Assembly (NCBI GenBank): GCA_016710265.1 | Contig: JADJJL010000003.1 | Coordinates: 201,001 to 265,000, forward strand | DNA: 64,000 nucleotides | Direction of reading: 5' to 3' | Source of the DNA: Saprospiraceae bacterium | GTDB taxonomy: Bacteria; Bacteroidota; Bacteroidia; Chitinophagales; Saprospiraceae | The notes under the pieces: model-generated | Told to the model about the DNA's origin: nothing | Databases searched by the model: none | The model's input: the letters and a program-made list of their open reading frames with translations, nothing else | Shown here: positions 9,554 to 18,608 of the stretch, one piece after another | Layout: the number at the start of each line of letters is the position of its first letter | Numbering within the stretch: the stretch's first letter is position 1 | Program-made: the position numbers and the translations under genes

Positions 9554-10948
9554 ATGGGATGTTCAGGATGTAGTACCGGCTCAAAAGGTTCGCCGGCCGG
9601 GTGTGGAGATAAAGGACATTGTGCTTCAGGAGGCTGCAATAAATTAAATACCTATGATTGGCTCACAGCCATGGATTTAGAAGATCCATGTAAATCTGAT
9701 CTCGCAGAAGTTAGTTTTAAGAATGGAGCCAGAAAAACCTTTTATAAATCAGGAGGAAGCCACCGCTTTACCACCGGGGACCTTGTTGTCGTGGATACAG
9801 GAAGTGGTGGGTACGATGTAGGTAGGGTCAGCCTAATGGGAGATTTGGTAAAGCTCCAAATGAAAAAGAAAAATTTTAAAGCAGATAGAATTTCATTTGA
9901 CATACTTCGCAAAGCCAATCAGAGAGACATAGAGCGCATGCAAGAGGCCAGATCCATGGAACAGGCTGCCTTGGTCAAAGCACGTGTCATATCGCGTAAT
10001 TTAGGCTTAGATATGAAATTAGGAGATGTAGAATATCAAGCAGACATGCGCAAAGCTACTTTCTTTTATACAGCCGATGGTTGGATCGATTTTAGAGAAT
10101 TGGTCAAACAATACGTCAAAGAATTTAAAGTAAAAGTGGAGATGCGCCAAATTGGTTCGCGGCAAGAATCAGCCCGGATTGGAGGTATTGGTAGCTGTGG
10201 CAGAGAATTATGCTGTTCTACCTGGCTCACTGATTTTAAATCCGTCAATACCACTGCAGCGAGATATCAAAACATCGCCATCAATCAATCAAAATTATCT
10301 GGCCAGTGTGGAAGGTTAAAATGTTGCCTCAATTATGAACTGGATTTATACATCGAAGAATTGGAAAAATATCCCTCCGATGTGGAAAGGCTCCGCGCAA
10401 AAAATGGAGTGGCTAGTCTTGTTAAAATCGACATTTTCAAAGGGGTGGTCTATTATCTGTACGAACCGAAAAAAGGTCGTAGCATGGTCATGCCTTTAGA
10501 GCCTGATGAAGTGCGTCGTATCAAAGCCATGAATGACCGCGGCGAATTTCCGGATGACATTATTGCAGCAGAAGATACAACGGTAGTGGTTAAACCTGAG
10601 GATGGATTTGTAGAAGTTACCGGTGAAATCGAGTTGCCTTCAGAAAAGAGGAGAAAAAAGAAAAAGAAAAAAAGACCAACGGACGGTGTGGGTTCTAATA
10701 ATACCAATCCAAATCCAAACAATCCAAATCCAAATAAAGGCAATCCAAACAACCCAAATACTAATAATCCTAACAATCCTAGGTCACAAAATCAAGCCAA
10801 TAGACCGCCCAATCCCAACCAAGCTGGACCAAGACCCCCAAGGGATCAAAATCCAGGTCAAAATCAAAACAATCAAAATAAATTTAGTCAGCCCAAAAGG
10901 CCCCCACAGGATAAGCCTTCTGAGGAGAAACCTCCTATTGAGGACTAG
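9554..10948 (+). CDS. ricT: RicT-like PSP1 domain protein with Asn/Pro-rich tail
   Basis: The PSP1 C-terminal domain is clear: GGIGSCGRELCCSTWL followed by SGQCGRLKCCLNYE, the Cys-rich pattern of RicT/YaaT, a subunit of the iron-sulfur-containing RicAFT complex that affects RNA processing in Bacillus. A second Cys-rich cluster sits at the extreme N-terminus (residues 3-30: CSGC, CGDKGHC, GGC). From about residue 375 the protein becomes low complexity: a Lys/Arg run, then NPNP/NNPNP repeats of Asn and Pro, and a Pro/Gln/Lys-rich end of about 90 residues in total. What the protein does in Bacteroidota is not established, so the assignment is to the family only. Confidence 0.82.
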   Translation: MGCSGCSTGSKGSPAGCGDKGHCASGGCNKLNTYDWLTAMDLEDPCKSDLAEVSFKNGARKTFYKSGGSHRFTTGDLVVVDTGSGGYDVGRVSLMGDLVKLQMKKKNFKADRISFDILRKANQRDIERMQEARSMEQAALVKARVISRNLGLDMKLGDVEYQADMRKATFFYTADGWIDFRELVKQYVKEFKVKVEMRQIGSRQESARIGGIGSCGRELCCSTWLTDFKSVNTTAARYQNIAINQSKLSGQCGRLKCCLNYELDLYIEELEKYPSDVERLRAKNGVASLVKIDIFKGVVYYLYEPKKGRSMVMPLEPDEVRRIKAMNDRGEFPDDIIAAEDTTVVVKPEDGFVEVTGEIELPSEKRRKKKKKKRPTDGVGSNNTNPNPNNPNPNKGNPNNPNTNNPNNPRSQNQANRPPNPNQAGPRPPRDQNPGQNQNNQNKFSQPKRPPQDKPSEEKPPIED

Positions 10949-11103
10949 GATTTATTAAAATTTAAGTTTGGATTCTGAGATATTCCAGATCAAGTATGGC
11001 GGATTGTATAAAAAGGGAATACATTTAATCGAATTAAAACAAGGCATTCATGAGACCAATGGATGCAACAAAATCGCATCTCTTGCCGTTTATTGACCAA
11101 TTT

Positions 11104-11937
11104 ATGAATTTCTTGCGAATTTTATTGGGATGCTCTTTGGCAGTTTTAGGAGGAATGTCCGAAATCTCAGCCCAGAGAGGGGCCGAACTAGGTGGTTGGC
11201 TAGGCGGCGCACATTATTTTGGAGATATCAACAACCTCTACCGGTTAAATGAACCTGGATTGGCTCTTGGAGGAACGGCTAGATTTAATTTTAACAGCCG
11301 ACTTTACGGGCAAGTCCAACTGAATTATGCACGATTGAGAGGCGATGACGCCAAATCAGACAACTTTTTTGACCAAAGGCGAAATCTTGCTTTTTTTACC
11401 GATTTATTTGAAATCAATCCGGTCATTGGCTTGCATTTTTTTGATTATATCCACGGACATCGGGGTTTTCATTTAATTCCTTATATGACCATGGGATTTA
11501 GTGTTTTCCAATACAGCCCAAAACGAAGTGTGGATGGTACAGTTTACCGTTTGCGTGAAATTGGAACAGAAGGTCAAGTGACAGGTCAGGAATACGGTCC
11601 CATCTCCGGTGCATGGACCTTTGGTTTGGGTGCTAAATTTGATTTAAATTACCGATGGAGTGTGCAGTTTGATTTCAATGCTCGGATTGCGTTTACCGAT
11701 TATCTGGATGATGTAAGTACGGTCTATCCGGATGTCAACCAGTTGGGCAACCAAAAAGGAGCGATTGCCGCTTTTTTATCGGACCCAAGTTTACCGGATA
11801 TCAATCAACAAAAAATCGGTCAAAGAGGCTTTCAAAGAGGTGATTCTAATGACCGCGATATGTTTGTGACCCTTGGCGTAGGATTGATGTACTATTTTGG
11901 TAGACTGAGTTGTCCGCCGATTTCTTATCCCAATTAA
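11104..11937 (+). CDS. DUF6089 family outer-membrane beta-barrel protein
   Basis: Predicted secreted, beta-rich protein of 277 residues. The signal peptide MNFLRILLGCSLAVLGGMSEISAQ decides the start at 11104; an in-frame ATG 54 bases upstream (11050) would add residues that spoil it. The mature part opens with ELGGWLGGAHYFGDINN, typical of DUF6089 proteins of Bacteroidota, and continues with alternating aromatic strands ending in GVGLMYYFG, consistent with an OmpA-like eight-stranded barrel. Its stop codon overlaps by four bases with the stop of the convergent glycosyltransferase gene, so both transcripts must end within or beyond each other. Confidence 0.78.
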   Translation: MNFLRILLGCSLAVLGGMSEISAQRGAELGGWLGGAHYFGDINNLYRLNEPGLALGGTARFNFNSRLYGQVQLNYARLRGDDAKSDNFFDQRRNLAFFTDLFEINPVIGLHFFDYIHGHRGFHLIPYMTMGFSVFQYSPKRSVDGTVYRLREIGTEGQVTGQEYGPISGAWTFGLGAKFDLNYRWSVQFDFNARIAFTDYLDDVSTVYPDVNQLGNQKGAIAAFLSDPSLPDINQQKIGQRGFQRGDSNDRDMFVTLGVGLMYYFGRLSCPPISYPN

Positions 11938-12665
11938 CGAGGGAATAGATTGTATTTAAGAATGCAGTAAATAGCCCTGAATCCGTCTTTCCAGTTAATT
12001 TTTTTTCCTTCTGCATAGGTTCTGCCATAGTATGAAATTCCAATTTCATAAATTCTAATATCCTTCACCCGTGCAATTTTGGCAGTAACCTCAGGTTCAA
12101 AACCAAACCGGTTTTCTTTCAACTCTAAGGACTTGATCACATCCGACTTAAAAAGTTTATAACAGGTCTCCATGTCCGTGAGATTGAGATTGGTAAACAT
12201 GTTGGACAAGAAAGTAAGTATGTAATTTCCAATCGAATGCCAAAAGAATAAAATACGATGAGGCTTACCTCCTATGAACCTTGAACCATACACCACATCT
12301 GCAAAACCATCTAGAATGGGCGCTAAAAGTTCGTTGTATTCTGAAGGATCATACTCCAAATCGGCATCTTGTATGATGATGTAATCACCCGTGGCTATCT
12401 TGATACCCTTGTGTAAAGCAGCACCTTTACCTTGATTGTAAGCTTGCTTATGATAGATGAAATGCTCTTCAGGATGGAGACGAATGTATTCCTGCAAAAC
12501 TTCCTCACTGCGATCTTTAGAACAGTCATTGACCAAAATTATTTCTTTTTTAATTTGATCTCTTAACTGGACTGCGCCGATTTTGTCAAGAATCAGGTGG
12601 ATGGTCTTTTCTTCATTGTAGACCGGAATGACGATGGATAGGATCTTGGAGGTCGGTTGGCTCAT
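11934..12665 (-). CDS. Family 2 glycosyltransferase, polyprenyl-phosphate mannosyltransferase-like
   Basis: A 243-residue cytoplasmic GT-A fold enzyme expected to move a sugar from a nucleotide donor to a polyprenyl phosphate. Motifs are VIPVYNEEKTI at the N-terminus, the DCSKDRS loop, and the metal-binding QDADLEYDP around residue 100. ETCYKLFKSDV and FGFEPEVTAKIA downstream are typical of the DPM1-like group. It lacks C-terminal membrane helices, so it is the single-domain type. The donor and acceptor cannot be told from sequence. It is convergent with the DUF6089 gene and divergent from a large membrane protein that could belong to the same sugar pathway. Confidence 0.85.
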   Translation of the reverse strand: MSQPTSKILSIVIPVYNEEKTIHLILDKIGAVQLRDQIKKEIILVNDCSKDRSEEVLQEYIRLHPEEHFIYHKQAYNQGKGAALHKGIKIATGDYIIIQDADLEYDPSEYNELLAPILDGFADVVYGSRFIGGKPHRILFFWHSIGNYILTFLSNMFTNLNLTDMETCYKLFKSDVIKSLELKENRFGFEPEVTAKIARVKDIRIYEIGISYYGRTYAEGKKINWKDGFRAIYCILKYNLFPR

Positions 12666-12712
12666 AAAACTAAATGCTGGATTTTCTTTGTTTTGAAGGA
12701 GTAAAGATATTC

Positions 12713-12720
12713 CAAAATTA
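12713..12720 (-). promoter_or_regulatory. Candidate -7 box TAATTTTG for the glycosyltransferase gene
   Basis: On the minus strand the sequence reads TAATTTTG, an exact fit to the Bacteroidota -7 consensus TAnnTTTG, about 48 bases before the start codon at 12665. I see no well-spaced -33 TTG element, so this is a match to a short motif in AT-rich DNA and should be treated as a candidate only. Confidence 0.35.
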
Positions 12721-12799
12721 TGCTTTGATCCAAAATTTTTAGTTTGCAGAATAAAATATTACTAATATTGCAAGGTCTATTTAATTTTTAATAAAAACG

Positions 12800-14689
12800 A
12801 TGCCTACATTCAATAAAGTGAATTCATGGTTTTTTTCTGAGATGAAAATTCTCATTTTATTGTTTATTTACTTTGCTTTTTATGTCGTAGAAAATAAAAA
12901 CTACACCATCGCATTTGATAGTTTTGGTTACTATGCCTATTTACCTGCCATCTTTCATTTAAAAGATGTGCGATTGAATAATATTGAGCCTTTGGCCGAA
13001 AGAAACAAAAAGGAAAGTAATTCTGAATTACCCCTTTACCAGATCCACCAAGTAAAAAATTCGTCCAACCATGTGATAAGATATCCAATAGGTATGGCAG
13101 TTTCTTATTCTCCTTCTTTTTTATTTTCTTATGCGGTTTGTGAATTGTTTGGAATTGATCATGATCAAGGTTTTAATCTCATCTATAAGAAGATTTTATT
13201 TTATTGGAGCTTTTTAATTTCTATACTTGGTATTTTTATTTTGTACCGTTTTTTGAATTTTTACTTTAATAAAAATATTAGTGTATTTGTTGTTGGATTA
13301 ATTGTATTTGGTACCAATTATTGGTTGCATTCATGTATGTATGGACAAGGTATCATGAGCCAAAACTATCTTTTTACATACTATGCTTTATTATTGTATT
13401 TTACACATAGATTTTATGCAAGCTATCGATATTTGTTTTTCTCCATCATCATAGCCTTGGTAAGTTTGATTGCCATATGTAGAAATTCTGAGATATTTTG
13501 TGTGTTAATTCCATTGCTATATGGAATCACTTCAATCAAAGACTTTTTCCCTCGACTAAGAATTTTACTGTCAAACAAATTGAATTTAATTATTTCATTA
13601 TTACCAGGTTTGTTGATCATTGGAATACAATTGGTGTATTGGAAAATAGTCACAGGTCATTTTTTCTATTATTCTTATCAAGACAATCCAGGAGAAAAAT
13701 TGGATATTTTTAATCCTTATTTGATGGAAGTGACTTTAAGCTTCAGAAAGGGTTTATTTATATATACGCCCATGTCCATTTTAATGATTTTGGGATTGTG
13801 GTTTGTGTATAAATATTATAAAAATTGGAGCTTAGCTATAATTTCATTTTCGGTGATTAATTTCTATATCATTGCCAGTTGGTCCTGTTGGTGGTATTCA
13901 GAATCATTTGGACAAAGGGCCATTGTACCGATGTATAGTGTTTGGGCTTTAGGATTTGCAGCCTTGACAAATTACTTTCTAAAATTGATAAATTATAAGA
14001 GGATACTTTATATATTTTGCTTGCTCTTAATTTTAATATTAAATCTTTTTCAAACCTGGCAAGTTGATCAGGGAATATTACCAGTGAATCACGTTTCAAG
14101 AGATTATTACTTTAGTGTTTTTGGGCAAATAAAAAGTCCAAGCGATGAGCAAAAATCACTATTATTAACTCAGGATCTGATTGGTTTGAAAACAGAAATA
14201 GATAGCCCATTCTTGCGAAGTTTGGATAGAGAATTCATCTATTCCACTCTTCCTGATGGAGGAAATATGGTAGATTCAGAATATTCTATTTCCCGTTTGG
14301 ATTCTCAAATATTAAATACAAACAATCCTTTTTCAAAAAGTATTACAATTCCAAACAAGTACTTGAACAATGCTGATTTTAAAATGATAAAACTTACAGC
14401 TTGGGTGAGCAGTCCAGAACATACGGGTCCATTTAAATTTGGAATTGTGGCACACAGAATTGCAAATGGTAAATTTTACGGATGGCACATCAGTCCTACA
14501 CCGGTTGATCTTTTTAAAGAAAAACAATTTCATAAATTGACTTACTGGTATATGGTCTCAGAAGTGCAAAGAAATGAAGATGTTTTTAAGACCTATGTTT
14601 GGAATTTGGATGAACGCGAATTAATAGTTTATGGCATGGAAGCGGAAGTATATACACCGAAGACCCGCAAGAAAATATTTCTTTGGTAA
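12800..14689 (+). CDS. Large polytopic membrane protein, possibly a GT-C type glycosyltransferase
   Basis: I do not recognise this 629-residue protein with certainty. It has about eleven hydrophobic segments in the first 430 residues, beginning with ILILLFIYFAFYVV. A soluble region after the first helix contains TIAFDSFGYYAYLPAI; an acidic residue in the first outer loop (here D in FDSFGYY) is a feature of GT-C enzymes that use polyprenyl-phosphate sugars. The last 180 residues are soluble and probably periplasmic with a beta-rich look. A divergent polyprenyl-phosphate glycosyltransferase next door fits a role in cell-surface sugar transfer, but this is inference. Confidence 0.6.
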   Translation: MPTFNKVNSWFFSEMKILILLFIYFAFYVVENKNYTIAFDSFGYYAYLPAIFHLKDVRLNNIEPLAERNKKESNSELPLYQIHQVKNSSNHVIRYPIGMAVSYSPSFLFSYAVCELFGIDHDQGFNLIYKKILFYWSFLISILGIFILYRFLNFYFNKNISVFVVGLIVFGTNYWLHSCMYGQGIMSQNYLFTYYALLLYFTHRFYASYRYLFFSIIIALVSLIAICRNSEIFCVLIPLLYGITSIKDFFPRLRILLSNKLNLIISLLPGLLIIGIQLVYWKIVTGHFFYYSYQDNPGEKLDIFNPYLMEVTLSFRKGLFIYTPMSILMILGLWFVYKYYKNWSLAIISFSVINFYIIASWSCWWYSESFGQRAIVPMYSVWALGFAALTNYFLKLINYKRILYIFCLLLILILNLFQTWQVDQGILPVNHVSRDYYFSVFGQIKSPSDEQKSLLLTQDLIGLKTEIDSPFLRSLDREFIYSTLPDGGNMVDSEYSISRLDSQILNTNNPFSKSITIPNKYLNNADFKMIKLTAWVSSPEHTGPFKFGIVAHRIANGKFYGWHISPTPVDLFKEKQFHKLTYWYMVSEVQRNEDVFKTYVWNLDERELIVYGMEAEVYTPKTRKKIFLW

Positions 14690-14769
14690 TTATTGAAGTT
14701 TTAATTCAACTGTGCTATAAACCTAAATGGTGTAATTGCGTTGTTTTGAGCGAGCAAAGAAATTAAATA

Positions 14770-15570
14770 ATGGAATTCTATCCGGTCGTTATTAAACATA
14801 AGCATGTAGAAACGGAAGACGCTGTTAGTCTTGAGTTTGAGACTGGTCCCGATCATCCGTTGACACATTTTAAATCAGGACAATACATTACCCTTAAGAT
14901 GCGGCATCAGAGACAAGAATATCTTAGATGTTATTCCTATTCCGGGATGCCTGATCAAAATACTGTCACAGTCACGGTTAAAAAGGTACCCAAAGGAAAG
15001 ATATCCAAATGGATCGTGGATGAAGCCAAGGAGGGTGATGAAATGATGGTGGCTGGCCCTAATGGTCGTTTTATCATAGATCCGGATCTGGCGCGAAGAA
15101 GAGTCTATTATTTTTTCGCAGCTGGAAGTGGTATTACCCCGGTTTTTTCGATGATCAGTGGTTTGTTAGAACATGAACCTAAATCCAAAATTCATTTGTT
15201 GTACGGTAACAGGAAAGAAGAAGACATCATCTTTAAGTCTAAAATTGATGCTCTTGCACAAAAATACGAAGGGCAACTCATGGTCGAATATGCTCTTAGC
15301 AAACATCAGAAAGGATTTCTTTGGACTTCGAGATCCGATTGGTCTGGATTGAAGGGACGTATCGATGGTAAGATGATTGCAGATTTTATGGAAAGACATC
15401 CTGCGGAAGTGAAGGATTGTACCTATTATCTCTGCGGTCCTGGTGCATTTATAAAAGATCTGGAAAAACACCTTACTGGAATGGGAATTGAAACAGCATT
15501 AATTCACAAAGAGTATTTTAGTTTGCCAGAAACAGATTCTTCCACATCTTCTGCCATTGGACAGCATTAG
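14770..15570 (+). CDS. Ferredoxin-NADP reductase-type flavoprotein, PaaE-like without its ferredoxin domain
   Basis: A 266-residue FAD/NAD(P) oxidoreductase. The FAD motif is RCYS at residues 53-56, the NAD(P)-binding start is GSGITPVFSMI near residue 125, and the C-terminal nicotinamide motif is YYLCGPG. The sequence resembles the reductase part of PaaE-type phenylacetyl-CoA epoxidase reductases, in which a plant-type ferredoxin domain is fused at the C-terminus. Here the frame stops at the linker (LPETDSSTSSAIGQH), and the ferredoxin follows at once in another frame. No other paa genes are in the window, so the electron acceptor is unknown. Confidence 0.82.
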   Translation: MEFYPVVIKHKHVETEDAVSLEFETGPDHPLTHFKSGQYITLKMRHQRQEYLRCYSYSGMPDQNTVTVTVKKVPKGKISKWIVDEAKEGDEMMVAGPNGRFIIDPDLARRRVYYFFAAGSGITPVFSMISGLLEHEPKSKIHLLYGNRKEEDIIFKSKIDALAQKYEGQLMVEYALSKHQKGFLWTSRSDWSGLKGRIDGKMIADFMERHPAEVKDCTYYLCGPGAFIKDLEKHLTGMGIETALIHKEYFSLPETDSSTSSAIGQH

Positions 15571-15571
15571 C

Positions 15572-15847
15572 ATGTGTGACATAAAGGTCCAACTAGAACA
15601 CAAAACCCATCAACTCATACTCAATCCCGGTGAGAAAATTTTAGATGGTTTGATCAGACAAGGTCTCAATCCTCCATATTCTTGTTCTTCCGGAGCTTGT
15701 GCTACTTGCATTGCCAAAGTCATTCAGGGAAAGGTGCGCATGGATGTAGCTTTGGGACTAGAAGAAGAGGAGATAGCGGCAGGTTATATCTTGACTTGTC
15801 AAGCCCACCCGATTACGGAGGAGTTGGAGATTAATTATGATGTTTGA
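15572..15847 (+). CDS. Plant-type [2Fe-2S] ferredoxin
   Basis: A 91-residue ferredoxin domain protein with the cluster ligands C38, C43, C46 and C76 in the pattern CSSGACATC ... LTCQAHP, exactly the plant-type spacing. The ATG at 15572 comes one base after the stop of the reductase (TAGCATG), so translation could be re-initiated. A TTG at 15557 is a possible alternative start. The protein aligns with the C-terminal domain of PaaE-like reductases, so this may be a genuine split into two genes or a frameshift of one fused gene. Confidence 0.85.
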   Translation: MCDIKVQLEHKTHQLILNPGEKILDGLIRQGLNPPYSCSSGACATCIAKVIQGKVRMDVALGLEEEEIAAGYILTCQAHPITEELEINYDV

Positions 15848-15857
15848 CAATTGATAA

Positions 15858-15956
15858 TTGATAATGGACACTTGTCGCGCAAGGCGCGAATTGATACTGG
15901 ACACTTGTCGCGCAAGGCGCGAATTGATAATGGAATCTTGTCTCGCAAAGTGCGAA
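15858..15956 (+). repeat. Three tandem 33-bp repeats, each containing a GC-rich hairpin
   Basis: Units start at 15858, 15891 and 15924; the first two differ at one base and the third is more diverged, followed by a partial fourth. Each unit contains TCGCGC-AAG-GCGCGA (or a decayed form), a short hairpin that is very GC-rich against AT-rich surroundings. The unit length is a multiple of three, so a spurious 66-codon frame repeats an 11-residue pattern through it. A preceding stretch of TTGATAATTGATAATGG belongs to the same intergenic repeat style seen near 45.6 kb. Confidence 0.85.
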
Positions 15957-16093
15957 TTTTAAATGGATACCTGGCAGGTAGATGGCAAGAATATTTTGAA
16001 GATTTATTAATTTCTTTTGAATTAAGCTTGAAACATCTGGACGAAAATTAGTAAAAACTATTAAAATTACCGTTAAAACATAAAAATAAGTAT

Positions 16094-16101
16094 TAAATTT
16101 G
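16094..16101 (+). promoter_or_regulatory. Candidate -7 box TAAATTTG for the DUF4143 ATPase gene
   Basis: TAAATTTG fits the Bacteroidota TAnnTTTG consensus and ends 17 bases before the ATG at 16119, which would leave a short leader. No clear -33 element is visible. Confidence 0.4.
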
Positions 16102-16118
16102 CGGATATAGACTCAAAA

Positions 16119-17243
16119 ATGATAGAAAGAAGGATTTCGGTATTGTTACTCAAAAAGCTGTCAGATCCAAAAGTAATTATAATTTTAGGTCCAAGACAAA
16201 GTGGCAAGACGACCCTGTTGGATATGCTTAAACCTAATTTAACGAAACCGATTGCCATTTGGAATGGTGATGAATCAGATATAAGAAGTAAGCTTGAAAA
16301 TCCTACTTCCACTTTGCTCAAACAATTAATTGGTAAAAACAAAACATTAATTATTGATGAAGCACAACGAATTCAAAATATTGGACTTTGTCTGAAATTG
16401 ATAACAGACAATATAAAAAATGTGAAAGTTATAGCTACAGGTTCATCGGCATTTGAACTTGCAAACAAAATGAAAGAACCTCTTACCGGAAGAAAGTGGG
16501 AATATCAATTGCTTCCTCTTTCTTTTGGAGAAATGGTGGTCCACAGTTCATTGTTAGAGGAAAAACGTTTAATACCCCATCGCTTGATATATGGCTATTA
16601 TCCGGATGTCGTAAACAATCCTGGTAGTGAATCTGAAATTGTAAAGCAATTGGCAGACAGTTATCTTTACAAAGATATCCTTGTTTGGGACCGGATTCAA
16701 AAACCTGATAAGATGGAGAAGTTGGCTCAAGCATTAGCATTCCAAGTAGGACAACTGGTCAGCTACAATGAACTTGGTCAGATGTGCGGTTTAAACAATG
16801 AGACTGTTGAAAAATACATTGGCTTTCTTGAAAAGGCTTTTATTATTTTTCGTTTACCTGGATTTAGCCGTAACCCGCGAAACGAATTGAGAAAAAGTTT
16901 TAAAATATATTTTTATGACAATGGATTGCGAAATGCCATTATTAATCATTTCAATCCAATAAATTTAAGACAAGATATTGGCCAATTGTGGGAAAACTTT
17001 TTTATCAGTGAACGCCGAAAATTTATTCGGAATACTGCATTAAACCCTAATTGCTATTTTTGGAGAACACTTGCGCAACAAGAAGTTGATTATTTGGAAG
17101 AAAGAAATGGACAACTCAGCGCATTTGAATGTAAATGGAGTATAAAGCAAAAAGGAAAAGTAAGTCGTGCATTTCTTTCAGCCTATCCTGAGTCAATAGC
17201 GCATGTGGTACATCCAGATAATTTTGAAAATTATTTGTTGTAG
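16119..17243 (+). CDS. AAA_14/DUF4143 family ATPase
   Basis: A 374-residue predicted ATPase. Walker A is GPRQSGKTT at residues 24-32, Walker B is LIIDEAQR near residue 90, and ATGSSAFEL is the sensor region. The C-terminal half is DUF4143, which has a winged-helix stretch and a degenerate nuclease-like fold; EVDYLEERNGQLSAFECKW resembles the strand-core D/ExK signature of that fold. Such ATPases occur in many bacteria and archaea, often in variable regions; their job is not established. It is flanked by hairpin repeats on the left and a YdeI-like gene 22 bases to the right. Confidence 0.85.
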   Translation: MIERRISVLLLKKLSDPKVIIILGPRQSGKTTLLDMLKPNLTKPIAIWNGDESDIRSKLENPTSTLLKQLIGKNKTLIIDEAQRIQNIGLCLKLITDNIKNVKVIATGSSAFELANKMKEPLTGRKWEYQLLPLSFGEMVVHSSLLEEKRLIPHRLIYGYYPDVVNNPGSESEIVKQLADSYLYKDILVWDRIQKPDKMEKLAQALAFQVGQLVSYNELGQMCGLNNETVEKYIGFLEKAFIIFRLPGFSRNPRNELRKSFKIYFYDNGLRNAIINHFNPINLRQDIGQLWENFFISERRKFIRNTALNPNCYFWRTLAQQEVDYLEERNGQLSAFECKWSIKQKGKVSRAFLSAYPESIAHVVHPDNFENYLL

Positions 17244-17265
17244 AAATAATAAAATATTTTTATAG

Positions 17266-17826
17266 ATGATTTCTGAAAATAAATGGGAAAAAGAGCATGC
17301 ATTTATGGCTTCAATTCTTGACAAAACAGATTTGGAAAAGTCGATCAAATGGGGTGCACCAGTTTATACGCTCAAAGGAAATAACGTCGTAAGTTATTTG
17401 GGTTTTAAGAATTTTTTTTCCGTCTGGTTTTACAATGGTGTTTTTCTTAAAGATCCATATAAAGTTTTGGTGAATGCACAAGAAGGTAAGACAAAATCGA
17501 TGCGTCAATGGCGCTTTACTTCAGTTTTGGAAATGGATGAAAGAAAAATTCTGAATTATATTCAGGAAGCCGTCGAAATTGAAAATGAAGGACTGAAAAT
17601 TAAACCCGATAAATTCAAACCAGCAGCCATTCCAAATATCTTTTCTGAAATATTTTCCAAAGATGATGAATTACAAAAGTCTTTTCAAAAATTAACCCCT
17701 GGAAAACAAAAAGAATACATTCTGCATATTGAAGAAGCCAAACAAGAAGCAACGAAACTAAAACGCTTGGAAAAAGTCATTCCGATGATTATGGAAGGTA
17801 AAGGATTGAATGATAAGTATAAGTAA
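17266..17826 (+). CDS. YdeI/OmpD-associated family protein with DUF1801 domain
   Basis: A 186-residue cytoplasmic protein. The first half, with IKWGAPVYTLKGNNVVSYLGFKNF and a hydrophobic FSVWFYNG core, is the DUF1801 fold. The C-terminal helical part with LTPGKQKEYILHIEEAKQEATKLKRLEKVIPMI is the YdeI/OmdA motif. Proteins of this class have been linked to stress tolerance and surface binding, but no biochemical role can be stated. It follows the ATPase gene by 22 bases and may be cotranscribed. Confidence 0.78.
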   Translation: MISENKWEKEHAFMASILDKTDLEKSIKWGAPVYTLKGNNVVSYLGFKNFFSVWFYNGVFLKDPYKVLVNAQEGKTKSMRQWRFTSVLEMDERKILNYIQEAVEIENEGLKIKPDKFKPAAIPNIFSEIFSKDDELQKSFQKLTPGKQKEYILHIEEAKQEATKLKRLEKVIPMIMEGKGLNDKYK

Positions 17827-17951
17827 TACTGATTTAGAATTTGTCTTAGTTGTTTTTTATTGAATTTAAAATTTAATTCTACTCCAAATATTAAATAGGT
17901 CAAAGTCGAAGTCATCGACAAACAATTCGTCTCCTATATCTCCCCAGACTT

Positions 17952-18005
17952 AAAACTTAAAACTCACCCAGCACGCAAGCGTGGGGGCAGGAAACTTAAA
18001 ACTCA
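17952..18005. repeat. Hairpin flanked by 14-bp direct repeats, overlapping the SET gene stop
   Basis: AACTTAAAACTCA occurs at about 17954 and again at about 17993. Between them is a GC-rich inverted repeat, CACGC-AA-GCGTG, followed by a G-run. The second direct repeat contains the stop codon of the minus-strand SET gene. The element looks like a small REP-like or mobile intergenic repeat; no transposase is nearby. Confidence 0.55.
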
Positions 18006-18415
18006 GGAGTCATATTCACAAATCTCCCCATAATCCAAAAACAATTCTTCTCCTTCTTTAATGTCTCTGATGGTTTCAAAATATGCACCTTCATTCACCG
18101 ATTTCAAATTGGGATGATCCGAATGATTGAGGTATAATGATAGATCCATGGTCTTAAATCCATGGGCCGGAACATAGTATTGTTCCTTGTCGAAGAGACA
18201 ATAATTTTCGATTAAAAGTCTGCTGTGTTCTGGCATAGCTTCTACCTCATTTTTATCCAAACAAATCCAATCTCCTGGTTCCGAGGCAAACAAATCCCTG
18301 CATCCTTTCGGAATGTCGCGGATGGCGAAACACCCACTCCCGCCACACTGGAGGGCTTTAACATCACATAATGATTGGTAATGAGTGTGTGAATTAAATT
18401 TTGTTTTGGATCCAT
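18003..18415 (-). CDS. SET domain protein (predicted lysine methyltransferase), frameshifted
   Basis: The minus-strand frame from ATG at 18415 reads MDPKQNLIHTLITNHYVM then VAGVGV, after which the frame is lost at the AAA run at 18328-18330. Adding one base restores VFAIRDIPKGCRD and continues to the stop at 18003, giving 137 residues. The C-terminal part has the SET signatures YLNHSDHPN and EELFLDYGE, which bind S-adenosylmethionine and form the active-site knot. Small bacterial SET proteins of this size are common in Bacteroidota; their substrates are unknown. As given the gene is broken, most likely by a base error. Confidence 0.8.
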
Positions 18416-18577
18416 GATGTAAAGATATTTTAAATTAAAACTTCACAACAGCTGTTTTGAATTTCATTTGACCTTTATTTCTTTGTCAGGCTGCGTTTGT
18501 AGATCTTTAATATATTAAATAAGTAAATATGTAATGTATATAAAAGCAATAGATTATGATATTTTAAAAATAAAAGT

Positions 18578-18604
18578 GTTTACAGTAAACTGTTTACTGT
18601 AAAC
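18578..18604. promoter_or_regulatory. 27-bp perfect palindrome, probable operator of the HTH/PRTase regulator
   Basis: The sequence is GTTTACAGTAAAC, one T, then GTTTACTGTAAAC. The two arms are exact reverse complements, and each arm is itself a palindrome of the form GTTTAC-n-GTAAAC. It ends four bases before a TATCTTTG promoter box and lies immediately upstream of a winged-helix gene, the classical position for an autoregulatory repressor site. Confidence 0.72.
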
Positions 18605-18608
18605 AAAT

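Noticed and set aside
10453..10776. 107-codon minus-strand frame opposite the ricT tail
   Set aside because: It mirrors the low-complexity Asn/Pro-coding DNA and has only a skewed hydrophobic composition.
15851..16051. 66-codon frame with 11-residue repeats
   Set aside because: It follows a 33-bp non-coding hairpin repeat, and the remainder has no family resemblance.
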